DNA of 64,000 nucleotides from Roseivirga sp. (GTDB lineage Bacteria > Bacteroidota > Bacteroidia > Cytophagales > Cyclobacteriaceae). Every line of letters starts with the position of its first letter. The stretch's first letter is position 1. Under the pieces are notes generated by a model. That model saw nothing but the letters and a program-made list of their open reading frames with translations. It had not been told where the DNA came from and ran no database searches. The DNA is taken from contig JAAWWF010000004.1 of the NCBI GenBank assembly GCA_021404565.1, positions 248,001 to 312,000 of the forward strand, in the 5' to 3' direction. The position numbers were made by a program, and so were the translations under genes. Positions 59,793 through 64,000 of this stretch are shown here, piece by piece.

Positions 59793-61145
59793 TCAAACGG
59801 TTTTTCCTTCTTTTAAGAATTCCTTTTTGATCCCGGTCTCTATATCATCGAGCAGCAGTTCGCTACTATTGCGGCTAAGTGCCTGAAGCGATACATATCG
59901 TATTACATTCATGATGCAGCCCCCTGAAAGCTCATACTTTTGAGCCACCTGACGCAAGTCAACTCCGGCTTCTAAATGACTTTTGGGAGAAATGCCGTTT
60001 TTCCAGATTTTAATACGCTCTGCTGGCTTGGGCAGCTGAAAGTTGATGATGGATTCAAACCTGCGGCTGAAGGCCTCGTCCATGTTGCTCTTGAGGTTAG
60101 AGGCCAGAATGATGATGCCGTCAAAATTCTCTATTCGCTGCAGCAGGTACGACACTTCCTGGTTGGCATGACGATCATGGGCATCTTCCACGTTGGTTCT
60201 TTTGCCAAAAAGGGCATCAGCTTCGTCAAAAAACAGGATCCACTGTTTGTGCTCTGCCTGATCGAAGACCTTGCCCAGGTTTTTTTCTGTCTCTCCAATG
60301 TACTTTGAAACGATCATGGAGAGATCAATTTTGTAAACGTCCCGACCGGTGGCCTTGCCCAATAAACAGGCAGTCATGGTTTTGCCGGTTCCGGGTGGAC
60401 CATAAAACAGGGCCCTGTAGCCTGGTCTGAGTTTTTTGCGAAGTCCCCAGTCATCCATAAGCTTATGCCCATGTTCCATCCAGGACTTTATTTCATTGAT
60501 CTGCCGGATCACATTATTCTCCAATACCAGGTCTTCCCAGTCGAGATCTGTGTCGATAAGTCGGGCAGGAAAATCTGCACTGAAATTGGGCTTTCTGATT
60601 TCGCCAATGGTGAAAAAATCGAGGAACTCCCTGGAGATATTGATCACTCCGCTTAGGAAGGGCTCTTCCGGGTTGACCGATTCAAGCTTTAGGATATTGT
60701 GATTGCTGAAAAAGTGCTTACCGTCAAAAAGATGATGAAGAGAGAAACGGGCCTGCAGGTTATCACCAGCCAGGATAAACATAGCCGTTTCTCCGGTAGG
60801 GATGAAGCCTCCGTGATGAGAGCCCTGAATTCCTCCGAACTCGGTATGTCCTCTTTCCAGGTTCAGGTTCTTTTGAAAGAATACATCCAGCAACTCTGGT
60901 TTGACATGGGGTACGAGTGCTAATAGCAGCACAAAACGCTCTGCAAAGGAAAGCTGATAATGGTGAATGAAATTTTCGTAACGTGAACCGTTCGGATCAA
61001 TTTCGGGAGGTGTGAGCTCAAAAATATCGGGTTTTTGCCCGTTGAGCTTAAAGTGAATGCTAAGTCTGGCATTAACCACATCATAAAACCATTGGAGGTC
61101 TTTTTCAAGACTGATGGCGTTTCCGGTGAGTTCGTCTGTTACCAT
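59793..61145 (-). CDS. AAA+ ATPase of a contractile injection system (Afp15/PVC15-type)
   Basis: The protein is 450 residues. The N-terminal ~200 residues form the family-specific domain (HYQLSFAERFVLLLALVPHV, GFIPTGETAMFILAGDN). The AAA+ module follows with Walker A FYGPPGTGKT (249-256), Walker B ILFFDEADALFGKR (303-316), a sensor/arginine-finger region ILASNLKSNMDEAFSRRFES and a C-terminal lid. This is the ATPase conserved in extracellular CIS loci, where it is required for particle assembly although its exact step is debated. The start overlaps the stop of the tape-measure gene by 7 nt, and the 1744-residue effector-like gene begins 4 bp after its stop. Confidence 0.93.
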   Translation of the reverse strand: MVTDELTGNAISLEKDLQWFYDVVNARLSIHFKLNGQKPDIFELTPPEIDPNGSRYENFIHHYQLSFAERFVLLLALVPHVKPELLDVFFQKNLNLERGHTEFGGIQGSHHGGFIPTGETAMFILAGDNLQARFSLHHLFDGKHFFSNHNILKLESVNPEEPFLSGVINISREFLDFFTIGEIRKPNFSADFPARLIDTDLDWEDLVLENNVIRQINEIKSWMEHGHKLMDDWGLRKKLRPGYRALFYGPPGTGKTMTACLLGKATGRDVYKIDLSMIVSKYIGETEKNLGKVFDQAEHKQWILFFDEADALFGKRTNVEDAHDRHANQEVSYLLQRIENFDGIIILASNLKSNMDEAFSRRFESIINFQLPKPAERIKIWKNGISPKSHLEAGVDLRQVAQKYELSGGCIMNVIRYVSLQALSRNSSELLLDDIETGIKKEFLKEGKTV

Positions 61146-63310
61146 TCTACATATATTGGTTTGTTCATCCAGGAAAGCCTCACGATACTGATGGGCCAGG
61201 GGAGCTGATCCATTAGCATGTCAAAAGGCATTTTCTCTACTTGTAGCAGCCAATGACTGTCATGTCGTTTTAAAACTCCTTTGCGGAGCAGAAATGAAGA
61301 CTGAAAGCCTTCAACACTGGTTCCTCTGAGGGCCGACCAGTTGTGAATAGTAGCCTCCAGCAGTTTTTTGCATTTGTCGAGCTCTTCGGTTGACAGGTTG
61401 ATAGATTTACCCACTGGCTCGCTGATGGGCAGACCACATAAAAGCTTGTTTAGAGGCAGTTTGTATTCGTCAAGCTCGGGCTCAGGCTTGAGCAAATACT
61501 GAAGCACCAGGGTGGCCTGCTTCTGTTCTTTTTCAGAAATAAAGTTCCCGTCCGTTACCAGGCCCATTGCCTGTAAAAACTGGCCAAGGTATGGCCAGAG
61601 AAGAATCAGACCCGCATTTTGGACATAGCATTCATCAATGGATTCCAGCTCTTCCTGCCAGTATTTAAGGGAGTTCTGATCTGGCTTTCTGATTGAGCCC
61701 GGGAATTCAGATGTATTGCCCTGACGCTTATCGGTCTTCTCATTCAAAAATGCTTTATGGTCAGGCTTACTATCACCTTCGGCCTCCTTATTCTTCTCTG
61801 ATCTTGTATTTTCAGAAACAGCTTGATTGCCCTCAGACATTTTATCTTTTGTGAACCCGATCCTTGCTTTTTCGGGATTCAGGTCAGATTGACCCAGGCT
61901 CGTAGAAGGGGTATTAGCTTCTGACCCGGAGGATTGAGTAAGAGAATTTCCGTCTTTGGAATTAACTGATTTATCAGGTTTCGGGGAAGGAGTAGAGTGT
62001 CGACTCCCTTGTCCTTGTTCTAGTTTGGCAAGCTGTTGCCTTTTGATTCGTTCAATATGCTCCCAGGCACGCTTGTCCTGATCAGAAAGTAATTCTCGTT
62101 CACCTGAAGCAGATTCAGAGTTGGCAATCCGGGGCTTTTGATGTTCGGTGGAATGGGATTGACCTATGGTTTCTGAGGTCTTGCTATCAGCTGTGCTGTC
62201 TTCATTTCCGTCATCCTCCAGAGATTTGAAGAGATGGCTTTTGTTCAGTGCAGTCTTATCAATAACCCCACCTTTCTCTTTTTTCCGATCCAAAGGTTCG
62301 AAGAATTTGGAGGCTGACTCAGATGTTTTGTCTTTGGTCTCAGTACTGATCCCATAACTGTGCTGATCAGATTTACCTTCTGTTTTCGAAACAGTTCGCT
62401 CAGCAGCTATTTCAGTTTCTGACTTTGTCGAACTTGAGATGCTGGAGATCACATTTATGGCAGCCTGTATGACCTTCGCTTCTTCAAGTGATTTTGATAA
62501 ATTGAGTTCTTTCTTATTGTCAGTCAGTTGTTTATGGATTAATGATAGTGCTGTTTTGCCTGAACCTTCGGAATACTCTCTGATATGGGAAAACAATAAT
62601 TCAAAGGGCTTCTTAGGGTCGTCTTTATCCTGTGTCGGGTTAATGGTCGTAGCCATTTCTGTGAAGAAGAATGAGATTTCCAGTTCTTCAGAAAGCTTGT
62701 TTGATCCCTTCTCCAGTATGCCTTTGACGAGTCGAAGATTGGCTATGGTTTTAGGTTCTTCAAAGTGTTGTAGCAACTTGCGGAGTTGGTTAGCCTCAAA
62801 CTGATACAACAGTCGGTCGACAAGACTTGTCTTATTCTTTACCGCTCGTATTTTCCTGACCAGCTCTGAAGGTTGTTCTGTGAGCAGTTTTTTAAAGAGC
62901 TGTTCCAGGGTCAATTCGAAATCATCCGAGACCCACCAGGGGAGTGCGCCTTTTTCGAGGAAGTACATAAAAGTACTAAGCTCTGACTGTTCTACAGTAC
63001 TAAGGTTTTCTATCTGCTCGTCATTGAACCTAGCCCTTTTGTGGCTTAAGAGTTCCTGCCTGAAAACATTTTCTACTTCCTCAGCCCATATACTGGTAAG
63101 TTCTGTCGAGCTGATAGTGCCAACATCAATGGTTAGTTTATCAAGCCTTAGACCTACGCCATTGTCAAAACCCAGTTCATCACATACCTTTTCCAGCCTG
63201 GGAAGTAAATCCCGATTGAATATTTCTTTAAAGCTGTTCTGGATATGCCAAACGTCACTGCCGGGTGGCATGTCAATTTCCAACGTTTGCTTTTTAATGA
63301 TGTGATTCAT
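61139..63310 (-). CDS. Contractile injection system tape-measure protein
   Basis: About 723 residues from the ATG at 63310 (MNHIIKKQTLEIDMP); the frame extends to a TTG at 63325, which I reject. The N-terminal ~75 residues match the CIS tape-measure (CIS_TMP) family: HIIKKQTLEID, DLLPRLEKVCDELGFDNGVG and LRLDKLTIDVGTIS. Helical sequence follows, then a long Ser/Lys/Glu-rich low-complexity section (~310-530). A C-terminal helical domain (GLILLWPYLGQFLQAMGLVT, VLQYLLKPEPELDEYKLPLN, LLQVEKMPFDMLMDQLPWPI) holds the conserved L.WPyl..fl block. This protein sets sheath and tube length in the assembling particle. It is coupled to the ATPase gene by a 7-nt overlap. Confidence 0.9.
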   Translation of the reverse strand: MNHIIKKQTLEIDMPPGSDVWHIQNSFKEIFNRDLLPRLEKVCDELGFDNGVGLRLDKLTIDVGTISSTELTSIWAEEVENVFRQELLSHKRARFNDEQIENLSTVEQSELSTFMYFLEKGALPWWVSDDFELTLEQLFKKLLTEQPSELVRKIRAVKNKTSLVDRLLYQFEANQLRKLLQHFEEPKTIANLRLVKGILEKGSNKLSEELEISFFFTEMATTINPTQDKDDPKKPFELLFSHIREYSEGSGKTALSLIHKQLTDNKKELNLSKSLEEAKVIQAAINVISSISSSTKSETEIAAERTVSKTEGKSDQHSYGISTETKDKTSESASKFFEPLDRKKEKGGVIDKTALNKSHLFKSLEDDGNEDSTADSKTSETIGQSHSTEHQKPRIANSESASGERELLSDQDKRAWEHIERIKRQQLAKLEQGQGSRHSTPSPKPDKSVNSKDGNSLTQSSGSEANTPSTSLGQSDLNPEKARIGFTKDKMSEGNQAVSENTRSEKNKEAEGDSKPDHKAFLNEKTDKRQGNTSEFPGSIRKPDQNSLKYWQEELESIDECYVQNAGLILLWPYLGQFLQAMGLVTDGNFISEKEQKQATLVLQYLLKPEPELDEYKLPLNKLLCGLPISEPVGKSINLSTEELDKCKKLLEATIHNWSALRGTSVEGFQSSFLLRKGVLKRHDSHWLLQVEKMPFDMLMDQLPWPISIVRLSWMNKPIYVEW

Positions 63311-63402
63311 GGTGTTTGTTAACAACTACATCGAAAGTTCTCATTGCCTTCAGAGACAAGAGAACTTTCTGATATGGACCGGCTAATGGTCCAAGTCGTA
63401 GA

Positions 63403-64000
63403 TTATTTAGGTTTGGTCGTTTTTTTGATGGTTGAAGGTTTGGCCTCCACTTTATCAATCCCGGTAACTGGTTTAATAGGAGTGGGTGTCTTCACCGCTT
63501 TTGGCTTTGCCACTGCTTTAGGCTTGGCAGGAGATACCTCCTTCGGTGCCACTTTGGGTGCTGCTGTGGCACCAGACGCTGGTTTTGCTTTAATCTTTGG
63601 CTTGGGGGAAGCCGGAGCAGGCTTAATGGTGCCGCTGGCTGCAGGCTTAGGGCTTGTCTTTGGTTTAGCCGGTTTAACCGCTGGTTTTGCGGCAACGGGC
63701 TTAACGGCCGGCTTAGCACTAACTGGCTTAATAGGTTTATCTACCGGCTTGATTGCTGGTTTTATAGTTCCCGCTTCCTTGATATCTCTAGGTGCAGGTT
63801 TGATGCCAGGTGTTATATCTAACCCTGGAGTCACGCTTCCCGGCTTCTTAATGGTACCGGGTTTAGGTGCAAGGGTGGGTTTATCATCTGGGGTGATAAG
63901 ATGCGATCCGGGCTTCGGTGTGCGGGGTTTGATTGTCCCGGGTTTAGGCCCTGGGTCAACCATCGTCAAATCTGGTACAGGGGTCATCCTTCCGGGATAA
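63403..64000 (-). CDS. Pro/Lys/Ala-rich C-terminal tail of a protein truncated by the window edge
   Basis: An open frame runs in from the right edge to a stop at 63403. Its sequence is low complexity: first PG-rich units (PGPKPGTIKP, KPGSHLITP, KPGTIKKPG), then dense KPAVKP/AAKPAVKP/PKPKI units, ending ATTIKKTTKPK-like basic sequence. It lies 93 bp upstream of the tape-measure gene on the same strand. There is no sign of a start within the window; the ATG at 63987 is inside the same repeat texture. It probably belongs to an eCIS structural or accessory protein with a disordered cationic tail, but its folded part is outside the window. The opposite-strand frame is a Gly/Leu-rich shadow of it. 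Confidence 0.6.
   Translation of the reverse strand, partial: YPGRMTPVPDLTMVDPGPKPGTIKPRTPKPGSHLITPDDKPTLAPKPGTIKKPGSVTPGLDITPGIKPAPRDIKEAGTIKPAIKPVDKPIKPVSAKPAVKPVAAKPAVKPAKPKTSPKPAASGTIKPAPASPKPKIKAKPASGATAAPKVAPKEVSPAKPKAVAKPKAVKTPTPIKPVTGIDKVEAKPSTIKKTTKPK

Noticed and set aside
63344-64000. A 218-residue Gly/Leu-rich plus-strand frame that looks like a membrane protein
   Set aside because: It is the complement of the Pro/Lys/Ala-rich coding repeats, and such codons give Gly/Leu/Ala-rich shadows. It runs against the eCIS operon and has no recognisable family.
1-64000. tRNA, rRNA, CRISPR arrays, insertion sequences and attachment sites
   Set aside because: I read for cloverleaf-like ends, regular spacer-repeat arrays, transposase motifs and flanking direct repeats, and saw none that I could support.

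Overview
The window comes from a Bacteroidota chromosome, most likely order Cytophagales. Markers are TonB-dependent receptors with carboxypeptidase-regulatory N-termini (one Oar-like), a CRTAC1/ASPIC-UnbV protein with a type IX secretion (T9SS) C-terminus, AraC regulators fused to membrane domains, a LytS/LytTR pair, and genes without strong Shine-Dalgarno sequences. I see no tRNA, rRNA, transposase, integrase or CRISPR array.

From 1 to about 46 kb the content is mostly housekeeping and environmental-response genes in short operons: a partial S41 peptidase, an NhaC antiporter with a PLP-dependent trans-sulfuration-type enzyme, DUF763, an NTF2-like/GyrI-like/S33 hydrolase operon, a hydrolase-DUF2911 fusion with a CPBP membrane protease, three AraC-type membrane regulators, two TonB receptors, a two-component pair, a serine hydrolase followed by two tandem lactonase-like metallo-hydrolases, an NSS transporter with a 2-oxoglutarate oxygenase, HrpB helicase, YaaA, an ArfB-like ribosome-rescue factor, two DoxX proteins and an M28 peptidase. 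Decay is visible. A class III cyclase gene is broken by an internal loss plus frameshift. A GyrI-like gene is frameshifted by an 80-bp-period tandem duplication, and its ancestral C-terminus can still be read downstream. A short T9SS-tail-like fragment has no parent gene.

From 46.2 to 64 kb, all on the minus strand, lies one end of an extracellular contractile injection system (eCIS) locus. Transcription order is: the C-terminal tail of a Pro/Lys/Ala-rich protein cut by the window edge, a CIS tape-measure protein, the Afp15-type AAA+ ATPase, then five consecutive DUF4157 (eCIS-core) proteins of 1744, 719, 538, 957 and 504 residues. The seven complete genes are tightly packed (7-nt overlap, then gaps of 4, 34, 1, 15 and 130 bp) and end at a strong bidirectional hairpin, consistent with a single transcript of about 17 kb. 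The five DUF4157 proteins share a leader (around IGQPNDKYEQEAD), an acidic Q-rich spacer often carrying CxxC, and the core ending in HELTH or HEATH. Their C-termini are unrelated: a nuclease-like region plus a helix-turn-helix, two different putative zinc metallopeptidases (HEFVH and HEICGH), a hydrophobic region plus an unknown domain, and LysM-like plus a His/Cys caspase-like candidate. I read this as a modular cargo or effector battery for the injection particle. Sheath, tube and baseplate genes are presumably beyond position 64000, and I see no immunity genes.
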